Shown here: positions 1 to 8,769 of the stretch, in pieces
How positions within the stretch are numbered: position 1 is the stretch's first letter
Layout of the letters: every line of letters starts with the position of its first letter
NCBI RefSeq assembly: GCF_001468085.1
Contig: NZ_LNZB01000007.1
Coordinates: 1-40,367 of the forward strand
Origin: Legionella waltersii
GTDB lineage: Bacteria > Pseudomonadota > Gammaproteobacteria > Legionellales > Legionellaceae
DNA length: 40,367 nucleotides
Direction: 5' to 3'
Position numbers and translations under genes: made by a program
Notes under the pieces: generated by a model
What the model saw: the letters and a program-made list of their open reading frames with translations, nothing else
What the model was told of the DNA's origin: nothing
The model's database searches: none

Positions 1-98
1 GACTAATTCCCCTGACTAATTCCCCTGACTAATTCCCCTGACTAATTCCCCTGACTAATTCCCCTGACTAATTCCCCTGACTAATTCCTGACTAATTC
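1..98. repeat. 13-bp tandem repeat array
   Basis: Six perfect head-to-tail copies of GACTAATTCCCCT occupy positions 1-78. They are followed by an 11-bp copy lacking two C (79-89) and a partial copy (90-98). The array touches the window edge, so its full length is unknown. There are no spacers, so this is a simple tandem repeat and not a CRISPR. It lies about 50 bp past the 3' end of rdgC and abuts an arm of a dispersed palindrome. It may vary in copy number between strains. Confidence 0.95.
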
Positions 99-103
99 TA
101 ACC

Positions 104-127
104 GAGCTGTAACCGTAAGGGGGCGGA
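104..127. repeat. single arm of dispersed palindromic repeat
   Basis: This 24-bp stretch starts GAGCTGTAACCGTAAG and ends GCGGA. It matches, with four substitutions, the right arm of the perfect-looking palindrome at 35371-35438. Only one arm is present here; the other may lie outside the window or be replaced by the adjacent tandem array. It is the decayed end of the same repeat family. Confidence 0.7.
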
Positions 128-147
128 CGAATCTATATCGCCAAAAA

Positions 148-1077
148 TCAATCAACAGCAACTTCAGCCTTCTTCTCAGCTTGGTTCACTTCAGGTTTAT
201 TAAATACTTTCAGCAAATCACTACTCAACTCTCTGAGCTCTCCACTCAAAATAGTTAAAGCAGCGTCTTGTCTTTGGTATTCTTCATCAAGTTCTCTTAT
301 TTCATTGAGCTCATCCACAAGATAATCCAAACATTTCAAACGTTTAAAAGTAAAATCTTGCGTTAAGGTAAATTGAATTCTTTCTTTCCATATGAGAGAA
401 ATTTCTGCAGTTGCCATACCTTGAGCTAATAGGGTTAATATTTCATCAGCGGGTAACTCATACCCTTTGCAATGAACACGTTTCTTTTCATCATCTAGAG
501 AAAAAAGCAAACAATCCGATGCTAACTGGAGGTCTTGGGGGAGTGTTTCAGGAGATTGAATCCACTGTGCGAAGGATAAAGCAAGATTTTCAGTGAGGGC
601 GATGGGTTCTATTTGAATACCTGACACGGATTTTCTTAAAAAAGAAGTGAGCTGAGCTGCTTGGTTGGTGCTTGATGTATTGATCACTAAGCGCCCACTT
701 ACCGTATCTAAAAGAGCCTGTTGTCTTTTCTGTACACAGAATGATTTGGGCAATAATTCGAACTCAAGATCTTCTGCCATTTGTGCTTTTTCAGCACGCT
801 TTATTTTGCGTCCTTGTTGATCTTCAATCTGTTGAACTCTCTCTTTAAGGAGTTTGTTAATAACACCCCTAGGCAAAATACGCTCTTCTTTACCAAGGCA
901 AATCAATGAAGAACCAGCAACCTCATGGACCATTTCTGCTTCAAACGCGGGAACCCATCCATAAATAAAGCGGGCATGAGGAGGGCAAGGTTTTAAAGCT
1001 TCCTCGATAAGGGCAGTATTTAAATCATATTGTTTATCGAGAGTGTAATTGAAAATAATCGCATTATTAAACCACAT
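148..1077 (-). CDS. rdgC: recombination-associated protein RdgC
   Basis: RdgC is a nucleoid-associated DNA-binding protein that forms a ring-shaped dimer around duplex DNA and modulates RecA-dependent recombination. The 309-residue product is close to the usual length (about 303). It starts with the family pattern MWFNN, carries GWVPAFE near residue 40 and a CLGKEERILPRGVIN stretch around 60-75, followed by a basic coiled segment (KRAEKAQMAED) and the LLPKSF motif. The ATG is preceded by AAGGA with a 6-nt spacing. It is the last gene on the minus strand after kup, with a 67-nt gap, so it may have its own promoter. I see no clear terminator before the 13-bp repeat array. Confidence 0.93.
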   Translation of the reverse strand: MWFNNAIIFNYTLDKQYDLNTALIEEALKPCPPHARFIYGWVPAFEAEMVHEVAGSSLICLGKEERILPRGVINKLLKERVQQIEDQQGRKIKRAEKAQMAEDLEFELLPKSFCVQKRQQALLDTVSGRLVINTSSTNQAAQLTSFLRKSVSGIQIEPIALTENLALSFAQWIQSPETLPQDLQLASDCLLFSLDDEKKRVHCKGYELPADEILTLLAQGMATAEISLIWKERIQFTLTQDFTFKRLKCLDYLVDELNEIRELDEEYQRQDAALTILSGELRELSSDLLKVFNKPEVNQAEKKAEVAVD

Positions 1078-1144
1078 GACAAGTCCTTTAAATAAAATTT
1101 GAATACTAGCATGGAAACAGTTTATGTTCGATGAAAAAGACAGC

Positions 1145-3034
1145 TTACAACATGCAATACGTTCCTATTGCAATTGTTCTGTTATACGGTAGTTTAAAGA
1201 ATTCAATGTTTAAATTGGCAGAGTAATTACGCATTAAAAAGGCAAACAATCTCTCTTGCCAGTAAAATGCTAAGGATTTCTTTTCTTTTGAGGCCATTAC
1301 ATTAGGTATTTCAACCATAAAGGTAGCGGTCTCTACATTAAGTTTAAAAGGCAGTATGTTTTTGTTGCATGCTTTTTCTAAGCTTCTAGGAATTGAGATC
1401 GTTTCCATAAATCCATAATGGATGGTTAATTTGCAGACACGTTCGTCCAGGCATACTACTTCATAGCGTTGGCTATAATGAACGTAGGGAATGTTCTCAA
1501 CCATATAATTCACTATGAGAACGTTTTCAGGCACAGAACGGCTGAGCTTTAGAAAATGAAGAAAGCTCCCGCCACTTTTATCGTAAATATCGGTAATAAA
1601 AATTGCCGTTACTCCAGGCAATTGGTTAAGGCTTTTATACTGTAGCTGCTTTAATATCTTTGAAATATCTTCCTTATTCATGTAAAAATTATTGCGCAAG
1701 TATTCCAGTCCATACTTCCAGGTATACATGATAAACGCGATGAATAAAGCTAAAGAGACAGGAACCCAGCCTCCAGTTAAGAACTTATGCGCGTTAGCCC
1801 CTACAAATGCTAAATCAATTCCAAGCAATAGAACAAAGATGATGCTTGTTTTGAGCTTAGACCAGCCCCAAATTGACACAGCGGCATAGGCAACCATCGC
1901 ATCGACTAGGAGCATGTCAAGATTTACCGCTATTCCATAGGCATGAGCCAAATTATCAGAGGTTTTAAACGATAGGGCAAAAAGCAAGGTACCAATAAAT
2001 AAAATGAAATTAATTTGTGGTACGTAGATTTGCCCAGAATAAAACCTTGATGTTTGTACGATTGGTATTCTGGGTGACAAGCTAAGAAGTACAGCCTGTT
2101 TTGTCAGAGAAAATGTGGCAGAAATGACTGCTTGAGACGCGATAACAGTTGCTATCGTTGCTAAAAAAATAAGTGGTATATAAAACCATGGCGGAGCAAG
2201 CATGTAAAAGGGATTCTCAATCGCTTCAGGATGTGCTAACAAATTAGCCCCTTGACCAAAGTAATTCAGTAATAGACAAGGTAAAACCACTACAAACCAG
2301 CAAGCTCGTATTGGTGTTTTGCCAAAATGGCCAATATCAGCAAAAAGGGCTTCACCGCCAGTAATAACTAAGAAAATACCCCCTAAAAGAAGATAAGCGT
2401 GCCATCCTTCATGAACTAAAAAACTGATCGCATGTGTGGGAAATACAGCCTCCAACACCATAGGCTCTTCAATAATTTGTACCAAACCCAAAACAGCAAT
2501 GGTTATAAACCAAATAAAAATCAACGGGCCAAAAAGATAGCCAATTCGAGAAGTTCCTTTTGCTTGAAGCAAAAAGAGCAGCACCAAAATGACACAGGAA
2601 ATGGGTAATATATAAGAGGTCAGTTTATCCGAAAGGGTACTCATGCCTTCGACCGCACTAATTACGGAAATTGCAGGAGTAAGCATTCCATCGCCAAGCA
2701 ATAATCCAGCACCGAATATGGCTAGAATGTAAAATATTGGTTCATATTTCGTGCTTTTATGTTTCATTAATGCCAATAAAGCTAAAATACCACCTTCACC
2801 TTCATTGTCTGCTCTAAAAATAATCATTAAATACTTAAACGAAATATTGATAATCAAGGACCAAAAGATGAGAGAAAGTACTCCTAGTACGTTAAACTGA
2901 TTGATGGGTATTCCAGATAAGGTCACCTTTAAGGCATAGAGAGGGCTAGTTCCAATGTCACCAAATACGACTCCTAAGGCCCCAACTGCAAGGCCAAAGG
3001 AAAATTTATGTTTGATTTCTTCGGAGTAGCGCAT
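1145..3034 (-). CDS. kup: Kup family potassium uptake permease
   Basis: Inner-membrane K+ uptake protein of the KUP/HAK/KT family, probably a K+/H+ symporter. The 629-residue product shows the family signature GDIGTSPLY at residues 25-33 and DNEGEGG at 76-82, then about twelve hydrophobic segments up to roughly residue 440, and a hydrophilic cytoplasmic C-terminal domain of about 180 residues. Length matches the family (E. coli Kup is 622). The start lies 6 nt after the stop of the upstream barrel-protein gene and has little Shine-Dalgarno match, so translational coupling is likely. These genomes often carry several kup paralogues; which one this is cannot be told here. Confidence 0.95.
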   Translation of the reverse strand: MRYSEEIKHKFSFGLAVGALGVVFGDIGTSPLYALKVTLSGIPINQFNVLGVLSLIFWSLIINISFKYLMIIFRADNEGEGGILALLALMKHKSTKYEPIFYILAIFGAGLLLGDGMLTPAISVISAVEGMSTLSDKLTSYILPISCVILVLLFLLQAKGTSRIGYLFGPLIFIWFITIAVLGLVQIIEEPMVLEAVFPTHAISFLVHEGWHAYLLLGGIFLVITGGEALFADIGHFGKTPIRACWFVVVLPCLLLNYFGQGANLLAHPEAIENPFYMLAPPWFYIPLIFLATIATVIASQAVISATFSLTKQAVLLSLSPRIPIVQTSRFYSGQIYVPQINFILFIGTLLFALSFKTSDNLAHAYGIAVNLDMLLVDAMVAYAAVSIWGWSKLKTSIIFVLLLGIDLAFVGANAHKFLTGGWVPVSLALFIAFIMYTWKYGLEYLRNNFYMNKEDISKILKQLQYKSLNQLPGVTAIFITDIYDKSGGSFLHFLKLSRSVPENVLIVNYMVENIPYVHYSQRYEVVCLDERVCKLTIHYGFMETISIPRSLEKACNKNILPFKLNVETATFMVEIPNVMASKEKKSLAFYWQERLFAFLMRNYSANLNIEFFKLPYNRTIAIGTYCML

Positions 3035-3040
3035 AGAGGA

Positions 3041-3997
3041 TTACCAAAAAGCATTCAGTGCAAGCATATAAGTCATAAAATGCGAAGTATTCACCCCTTT
3101 TACAGGGAACCAAACTCCTCCGATAAGCCCTATATTTTCGTTAAAATTGTATTCAATTGCAGGAGCTAAGGCATTCTCACGGAAAGAGCCACTTCCGATA
3201 TTCGCTATAGGAGGGCTACCTACGCTGCTAATGTTTAAAATACCGTTGAAACGAGTCGATGTACCCGTTGAAAGATAGCCTTCCATAACAGCCACCCAAT
3301 TCTGAGTAAGTGTAAATTCAAATGCCAAGTCAATGTCATTCTCTATACCAGGTTTAACTGTGCCATGAGTATTTATGGTTCCACCATAGCTACTTAAACC
3401 ATCGACTTTGACATTGCTTGAGTAAATTCGAGAGGCGATTAAACGAGTCCTTAAGTAATGATCTTTGAAAACCTCTAGTAAATACTGCAAATTCAGTCCG
3501 ATCTGTGTTTGATAGCTTCCGAGACCTGTAGCATCCGTTCCAAAGAGAGCTGGATTAAGATGATCATAGCGGCCAGTAGGGAATGTTTCTTGAATGAGTA
3601 GGCGAACATCCATGCGTTTTGGATCACCTTTTTGCTCAAAAAATTGAAGTCCAATGGCCGTAGAAACGTCTGTTAAGCGGTTGTAGTTAACTCCTCGTGT
3701 AGAGTTAAAAGCATAGGGTACGGTCATTTGAACATCTAGAAAGTCAGTAAAACCATGGCTAAGGATTGGGTTGGCAACAAAGGTTCTAAAAAGTGGAGTC
3801 CGTACGACTTGTCCTGAACTATTGTATTGGCCATTAGTGAACACATTAATGGCATAAAATTCAAAATTTGTATGCCCAGCAGGTATTGTATGTCCAGCTG
3901 GTGCTAACAATGGACCAGTAAACCAGGGGCCAGCTATACTTGCTTTAACAATGAATAGCCCAATAAATATGACCAGTGATTTTGTAAATTGCTGCAT
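3041..3997 (-). CDS. predicted outer-membrane beta-barrel (transporter-like) protein
   Basis: The 318-residue product has a Sec signal peptide (MQQFTKSLVIFIGLFIVKASIAG, cleavage probably after SIA), then alternating amphipathic beta-strand-like segments and a C-terminal aromatic residue (ends LNAFW), as in outer-membrane barrels. The general look recalls the MetA/phenol-degradation-type channel family, but that is a weak family-level impression. I chose the ATG at 3997 over an in-frame ATG at 4015 because AAGGAC lies 6-7 nt before it and the signal peptide then starts cleanly. It is co-transcribed with kup (6-nt gap) and divergent from rlmI. Function unknown. Confidence 0.7.
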   Translation of the reverse strand: MQQFTKSLVIFIGLFIVKASIAGPWFTGPLLAPAGHTIPAGHTNFEFYAINVFTNGQYNSSGQVVRTPLFRTFVANPILSHGFTDFLDVQMTVPYAFNSTRGVNYNRLTDVSTAIGLQFFEQKGDPKRMDVRLLIQETFPTGRYDHLNPALFGTDATGLGSYQTQIGLNLQYLLEVFKDHYLRTRLIASRIYSSNVKVDGLSSYGGTINTHGTVKPGIENDIDLAFEFTLTQNWVAVMEGYLSTGTSTRFNGILNISSVGSPPIANIGSGSFRENALAPAIEYNFNENIGLIGGVWFPVKGVNTSHFMTYMLALNAFW

Positions 3998-4073
3998 AAT
4001 TGTCCTTATTTCCATTGCGGGTATATCTGTTGATAGTGTAGATTAACTGACTTTTATGTTTTGGGAAATAGTA

Positions 4074-5246
4074 ATGAAAGCAAAAGTAATTTTAAATGAG
4101 GGAAGACAAAGTACTGTATTGAAAGGCCATCCCTGGATATTTCCTAAAGCAATCGCCAAATCTATTGGACAACCTAAAACGGGTGAGTTAATAGAGATAG
4201 CAGATGCTCAAGGAGAGAGTTTAGGAGTTGGTGTGTATAATGAGCATTCACTGTATAGGATCCGTGTTCTTGCTTTATCGATGGAGGAAATGGATAAAAC
4301 GAACATGAAGTCGGTGGTTAAACATCGATTAATACAAGCCAACTTGGTTAGAACCAGTCTTAACCTACCCAATGAACAAACCAATGCCTATCGTTTGTTT
4401 AATAGTGAAGCAGATGGTTTGTCCGGATTAACCATAGACCGTTTTAATCACTTTTGTGTAGTAGCTAGTTCGGCTTTTTGGGTTGAGTTAAACCGTGCCT
4501 CTATTACACAAATTATACAAGAACTGTATCCACAAGATGAAGTTATCTGGCTATCACAAACGAAACCTCTTGCACAAGATGGTTGGACTGAAACTCAAAA
4601 GCAAAGTATTTCAAAAACCACTCAAGTGGTGGAAGAGGGCGTTACATTTTGTATTGATTTCAGCAGCACTCAAAAAACAGGCTTATTCTTAGACCAAAGA
4701 GAAAATCATCGGCGTATTGCTGAGCTGTCTAAGGGGAAACGAGTGCTCGATTTATACACTTTTACGGGTGGTTTTGCCTTACATGCGGCTAAGGCTGGGG
4801 CAATTCACGTGACTGCAATTGATAGTTCAGCGCAAGCTATTCTACAAGCTAAAACAAACGCTCAAGCCAATGAAATCAATCAAATTGAATTTATTGAGGC
4901 AGATGCGAGAGATTATCTATCTCACTCTGGAAACTATGACTTGGTCATACTGGATCCTCCAAAATTAGTCCCTTCCCAGAGACATTTGCAAAAGGCTAAA
5001 AATTATTATCGCTTCTTGCATAAGGAAACCTTAAAACACATGAAACCGGGGTCTTTATTGATGACATGTAATTGCTCCTCCGCACTTTCAACACAAGAGT
5101 TTTGCTCGTTGGTAAGTTCTCAGGCAATGTCCGTTGGAAAACAAGTGAGAATCCTTGGTGTCTATGGTCCATCAAGATGCCATCCAACTTTAGCAGCATT
5201 CCCTGAAGGTAATTATCTGACAGCGGTGTTATTAGCCGTGCTTTAA
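4074..5246 (+). CDS. rlmI: 23S rRNA (cytosine-C5) methyltransferase, RlmI-like
   Basis: Class I SAM-dependent methyltransferase of the RlmI family, which makes m5C1962 in 23S rRNA in E. coli. From the start at 4074 the protein has 390 residues: an N-terminal PUA domain (GHPWIFPKAI near 18-27), a linker domain, and a Rossmann methyltransferase with SAM motif I LDLYTFTGGF (225-234), the DPPK motif (294-297) and the NCSS segment with the likely catalytic Cys334. The in-frame ATG at 4056 adds six residues that do not fit the family start; GGGAAA before 4074 can serve as ribosome binding site. It is divergent from the barrel-protein gene. Confidence 0.88.
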   Translation: MKAKVILNEGRQSTVLKGHPWIFPKAIAKSIGQPKTGELIEIADAQGESLGVGVYNEHSLYRIRVLALSMEEMDKTNMKSVVKHRLIQANLVRTSLNLPNEQTNAYRLFNSEADGLSGLTIDRFNHFCVVASSAFWVELNRASITQIIQELYPQDEVIWLSQTKPLAQDGWTETQKQSISKTTQVVEEGVTFCIDFSSTQKTGLFLDQRENHRRIAELSKGKRVLDLYTFTGGFALHAAKAGAIHVTAIDSSAQAILQAKTNAQANEINQIEFIEADARDYLSHSGNYDLVILDPPKLVPSQRHLQKAKNYYRFLHKETLKHMKPGSLLMTCNCSSALSTQEFCSLVSSQAMSVGKQVRILGVYGPSRCHPTLAAFPEGNYLTAVLLAVL

Positions 5247-5298
5247 AGGTAAAAATCGTCTATGATTTATTAACGAAAACCTTCAAAGATTAAAAATT

Positions 5299-6906
5299 AT
5301 GATGAAAAATTGGCTAAGAGGGATAGTAACCAGTTTAATTATAGCAGGAGCGATTATGGATCCTTTATCAGCTTATGCAGGGAAAGGAAGAGGGGATATT
5401 CATGTTACCTATTTTGGAAAGTCAGTTGATGACTTAATCATAGAATACATGGAAAGAAATAATGTGCCAGGGATGCTATTAGCGATTGTGCAAGCGCCTT
5501 ATATCACCAGAGTGGTAGGCTATGGATTAGCAGATACTGATAAAAAGCTATTGGTTTCAACTCGTACTGTATTTAACCTAGGTCAGTTAACGACTGCTTA
5601 TACTGCTGTTGCTATAATGCAGTTAAAGGAAGAAGGTAAGCTCAACTTAGACGATCCTATCAATACCTTTTTAGACAAGGTTCCATCAGCTTGGAAACCC
5701 ATCACCATACGTAATTTGCTAACGCAGACTTCGGGAATAGCTGATTACACAACGATAAGCCAATTTGAGTTTACTAAAAAATATCAACCCGATGAAATTA
5801 TTCAATTGATTGCTGACAAACCATTACTATTCAATCCAGGCAGCCAAATGCAAAGCAGTGGGACTAACTTCTATTTGTTAGGACTGATTATCGAAAAAGC
5901 GAGCGGGATGAGTTATCAAAGCTACGTCACTCAAAATCAGATTGTTCGTCTTGGATTGCAACATACCTATTTTATTGCAAACAGTAACTCCATTCCTAAT
6001 GAAGTGAACCAAACAACGACTCCTTTTAAACACAGTAAATTTCTTGATAATCCAGTTATGATTGATCCAGTCGAGTTGGCTCAAGGTTATGAGCAAAATG
6101 GAGACTCTCTAACAGCCTCACCATCAGCATCTTGGGATGCAACCTATGCAAACAGTGGGATAATTGCTTCTGCTGAGGATGTTAGCCTATGGGACATTGG
6201 CTTAGCCGGTAATATTCTTGTCAAAGACCCGCAAGACAGAGCCTTTCTTTACAGCTCAGTTCTTATGAACGGTCTAACAATACCAGGCAATGCGGGTTGG
6301 AGGTTCCCTGGCCATAAAGGCTTAATGGAAATAAAAGGCAACATTCCAGGATATTCATCGTTTTTAAGTCGATTCACCGATCCAAATGAATTGCTCTGCG
6401 TTACCTTATTAGCAAATAAAGGTAATTTACCCGATTTAGATATTTTAGGTCGTAAAATCGCTGCTGCTTTTGATAATAAACTTGGCGCTCCAGCTGGTGC
6501 CTCTTGGTCGGAAACAATTCAAAGTCCTTATTCAGTCCAAGAAACTATCCAACGAGTCATGACCATTATCAAGAAGAATGGTGGGACGATTTTTGCTCAT
6601 ATTAATCATTCGGAGGAAGCTAAGAAAGCGAACCAAGTACTCCTTGACACAGAAGTCATTATTGTAGGAAATCCAGCTAAAGGAACGGTTTTAATGCAAA
6701 AAAATCCTGCCTTTGCATTGGATTTACCCTTACGCATTATGGCTACAAAAGACGCTCAAGGCCAAGTTTGGTTAAGCTTTACAGACCCGGTTAAGCTTGG
6801 AAAAGAGTATGATTTAAATGCAGCCGATGTTCCTGCTCTGGGACAAATTTCTCAAGGAATGAAGAAAGTATGTGAAGCAGCTGTATCTTCACAAACTCAA
6901 TTTTGA
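5299..6906 (+). CDS. exported serine-hydrolase (beta-lactamase/PBP-fold) pseudoenzyme fused to DUF302
   Basis: A 535-residue protein with a Sec signal peptide (cleavage after AYA, residue 27). Residues about 40-390 follow the class C beta-lactamase/esterase fold: TRTVFNLGQLTTAYTAVAIM, ITIRNLLTQTSGI and FYLLGLIIEKASG are clear family landmarks. The catalytic motifs are gone: the SxxK serine and lysine positions read Q96 and T99 (GQLTT where active members read GSVTK), the YxN triplet reads SSG, and the C-terminal HxG motif reads IKGN. Residues about 408-505 form a DUF302 domain (YSVQETIQRV, IFAHINHSEEAKKA, VGNPAKGT, LPLRIMA). Likely a periplasmic binding or scaffold protein rather than an enzyme; role unknown. 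It sits 52 nt after rlmI. Confidence 0.8.
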   Translation: MMKNWLRGIVTSLIIAGAIMDPLSAYAGKGRGDIHVTYFGKSVDDLIIEYMERNNVPGMLLAIVQAPYITRVVGYGLADTDKKLLVSTRTVFNLGQLTTAYTAVAIMQLKEEGKLNLDDPINTFLDKVPSAWKPITIRNLLTQTSGIADYTTISQFEFTKKYQPDEIIQLIADKPLLFNPGSQMQSSGTNFYLLGLIIEKASGMSYQSYVTQNQIVRLGLQHTYFIANSNSIPNEVNQTTTPFKHSKFLDNPVMIDPVELAQGYEQNGDSLTASPSASWDATYANSGIIASAEDVSLWDIGLAGNILVKDPQDRAFLYSSVLMNGLTIPGNAGWRFPGHKGLMEIKGNIPGYSSFLSRFTDPNELLCVTLLANKGNLPDLDILGRKIAAAFDNKLGAPAGASWSETIQSPYSVQETIQRVMTIIKKNGGTIFAHINHSEEAKKANQVLLDTEVIIVGNPAKGTVLMQKNPAFALDLPLRIMATKDAQGQVWLSFTDPVKLGKEYDLNAADVPALGQISQGMKKVCEAAVSSQTQF

Positions 6907-7017
6907 TTGATATTTGATTAATTTGAGTTATTTTGGTAACATTAGCCTTTGTTCTGAATAGATTCAATAGCCCTCCATGACTTGGTTTAAGGGTGGGGGG
7001 CAAGATAGAGAAATCAA

Positions 7018-8166
7018 TTGAAAATAAAGTCCGCTCTCATTTTTATTTTACTCGCATTCTTTTCAAGCCAATTTTATGCACAACCCATTTCTTTAAGAGA
7101 AAAGATTGGTCAAATGATTATTATTGGGTTTCATGGCAAGCAAGTCGATAAAGACTCCCCTATAGCTCAATCAATCACCAAAGACAACATTGGGGGAGTT
7201 ATCCTCTTTGACTACAATCAACAATCTCAAACTTTTGATAAGAATATTGAAAGCCCTGAACAAGTAAAACAATTGAATACAAGTTTGCAACAACTTAACA
7301 GTCAAGCAAACAAACAACATCATCGAATTGATCTTCCTTTGTTGATTTCAGTGGATTACGAGGGAGGGAATGTCAATCGTCTGCATTCTCGTTATGGTTT
7401 CCCAGAAGTTCCTTCAGCAAAAAAAATTGGAACCATGGGGTTCGACAAAGCTGATTATTTTGCCGAACTAATGACAAGAACTCTACATACTTCTGAGTTT
7501 AACTTAAACTTTTTCCCTGATGTGGATCTTAATGTAAACCCAGAGAACCCGATCATTGGTAAAAAGGAAAGGAGCTTTTCAATTGTCCCGGAGCTTGTTA
7601 CTCAATATGCTCAGATCTACTCTGATCACTTCTTAGAGCAACATATACAATGTTCATACAAACATTTTCCAGGTCATGGTAGTTCGTATTCTGATTCACA
7701 CTTAGGGTTTGTTGATGTCACTGATACTTGGGGCGAACAAGAGTTATTACCCTTTTTACACTCGTTATCACAGATTAAACATTGTGGAATGGTAATGATT
7801 GCTCATATTGTTAATCGAAAGTTAGATGCCACTGGAGTACCAGCGAGTCTTTCTTATCCCATGATAAACGGTTTGCTAAGAAATCAGCTAAAATTTGATG
7901 GGGTAGTCGTTACTGATGACATGCAAATGAAAGCCATCACAAACTATTATGGGGAAGAAACAGCAATAGCAATGGCAATTAATGCGGGTGCAGACATGTT
8001 GATCTTTGGAAATCAACTGGTTGAGAAATTTGAAAGTTCCGATGAAATTATTCGGATCATCGAGCAGAAAGTCCGAACGGGCGAAATTCCAGAACAACGA
8101 ATCGAAGAAGCCTATCAACGGATTGTCCAATTTAAAAAGTCCATCAGGACTGACGAAAAACCCTGA
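7018..8166 (+). CDS. exported GH3 beta-N-acetylhexosaminidase (NagZ-type)
   Basis: Glycoside hydrolase family 3 protein of 382 residues, probably cleaving N-acetylglucosamine from peptidoglycan fragments. The KHFPGHG motif (215-221), the Asp-Ser-His dyad typical of NagZ (226-228) and the nucleophile motif VTDDM (Asp300) are intact. Unlike cytosolic NagZ of enterobacteria it has a Sec signal peptide (residues 1-21, cleavage after FYA), so it acts outside the inner membrane. Translation must start at TTG 7018 because an in-frame TAG lies 12 nt upstream. The last few codons coincide with an inverted repeat of a mobile-element remnant (8146-8163), so the native C-terminus may have been altered. 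Confidence 0.87.
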   Translation: MKIKSALIFILLAFFSSQFYAQPISLREKIGQMIIIGFHGKQVDKDSPIAQSITKDNIGGVILFDYNQQSQTFDKNIESPEQVKQLNTSLQQLNSQANKQHHRIDLPLLISVDYEGGNVNRLHSRYGFPEVPSAKKIGTMGFDKADYFAELMTRTLHTSEFNLNFFPDVDLNVNPENPIIGKKERSFSIVPELVTQYAQIYSDHFLEQHIQCSYKHFPGHGSSYSDSHLGFVDVTDTWGEQELLPFLHSLSQIKHCGMVMIAHIVNRKLDATGVPASLSYPMINGLLRNQLKFDGVVVTDDMQMKAITNYYGEETAIAMAINAGADMLIFGNQLVEKFESSDEIIRIIEQKVRTGEIPEQRIEEAYQRIVQFKKSIRTDEKP

Positions 8167-8299
8167 TCCCTATAGGATATTATTGGCTATTGAACCGCTT
8201 GATTTTAGAAAAGGTATCGACGGCTTAAAAGCCTTGGGCAAGCTAAAGTCAAGCTCACAGGGAACGGTATCCTCTAGGGTCAAAACCAATTGCACGTAA
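8165..8299 (+). pseudogene. fragment of IS66-family Orf2 (TnpB)
   Basis: The frame starting at 8165 reads RILLAIEPLDFRKGIDGLKA, the conserved N-terminal motif of IS66 TnpB (typically Y-L-A/L...D-F/M-R-K/R-G-I/F-D-G-L). It continues into KLKSSSQGTV, resembling the following TnpB segment (SGTV), and stops at 8299 after about 44 codons; intact TnpB is about 115 residues. There is no start codon of its own because the frame merges into the end of the GH3 gene in another frame. Remains of a past IS66 insertion. Confidence 0.6.
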
Positions 8300-8398
8300 T
8301 TCACCATTGATCACCCCAGTAAGTAACGAGCTCTGGGTTTTGCTCCAACACCCATAGTGATCAAATCATACACGCCTCAATCACCTCCCGCTTAATCG

Positions 8399-8422
8399 GA
8401 GCCGCGCGCGTCAGCAAGCGGA
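8399..8422. repeat. single arm of dispersed palindromic repeat (GCGCG variant)
   Basis: Twenty-four bases starting GAGCCGCGCGCGTCAG are identical to the right arm of the palindrome at 19564-19587. No partner arm is present nearby, so this is a solitary arm left in the mobile-element scar. Confidence 0.8.
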
Positions 8423-8501
8423 ATTTTTTAAAACCGGACATACTAAAAACCCCAAGGTCGAGGAAAAAGACATTTTTAATGAGGGAGTTTAGATGGACTA
8501 A

Positions 8502-8654
8502 ATGACTGAATTAAAAATGTCTTTTAACAAAGAGATTGGGTTTTTTCGTAAGTCCTGTAAAAATGTTCCTCCGTTTAAGGCAATATCACCTGATATAGAT
8601 TATGGATTAGGAGGTAAACCTTGTTGGTGCAATATGAATGACAAGGATATTTAG
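8502..8654 (+). CDS. possible 50-residue ORF, unknown
   Basis: An ATG-initiated frame of 50 codons encodes MTELKMSFNKEIGFFRKSCK and ends KPCWCNMNDKDI, with three cysteines and a PDIDYGLGGKPCWC stretch that looks protein-like. The nearest purine-rich stretch (AGGGAG) is too far upstream to be a good ribosome binding site, and the frame crosses the right inverted repeat (8538-8556). It could be a truncated C-terminal piece of a larger gene disrupted by the element. I do not recognise the family. Confidence 0.25.
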   Translation: MTELKMSFNKEIGFFRKSCKNVPPFKAISPDIDYGLGGKPCWCNMNDKDI

Positions 8655-8769
8655 TCTTCAAACTGACTTCCAACTTGCTGTGGAACTAATTTTTAATCAA
8701 CATGAGGAAGAGCTAAATAAGAAATCCACAGCTTAGCTCAGTACAAAACTCATTGCATAAGCTCCTGTA

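Larger units (their letters stand above)
8146..8556. mobile_element. remnant element bounded by imperfect 18/19-bp inverted repeats
   Basis: AGGACTGACGAAAAACCC at 8146-8163 is repeated inverted at 8538-8556 (reverse complement AGGACTTACGAAAAAACCC), with one substitution and one extra A. The 411-bp interval contains an IS66-type tnpB fragment, one arm of the dispersed palindrome and a second inverted pair (8465-8480 with 8509-8525). I see no target-site duplication. It looks like a degraded insertion sequence or MITE whose left end became the last codons of the GH3 gene. Confidence 0.5.

Noticed and set aside
1..98. Possible CRISPR-like array at the left edge
   Set aside because: Units of 13 bp follow each other with no spacers, and no cas genes are present.
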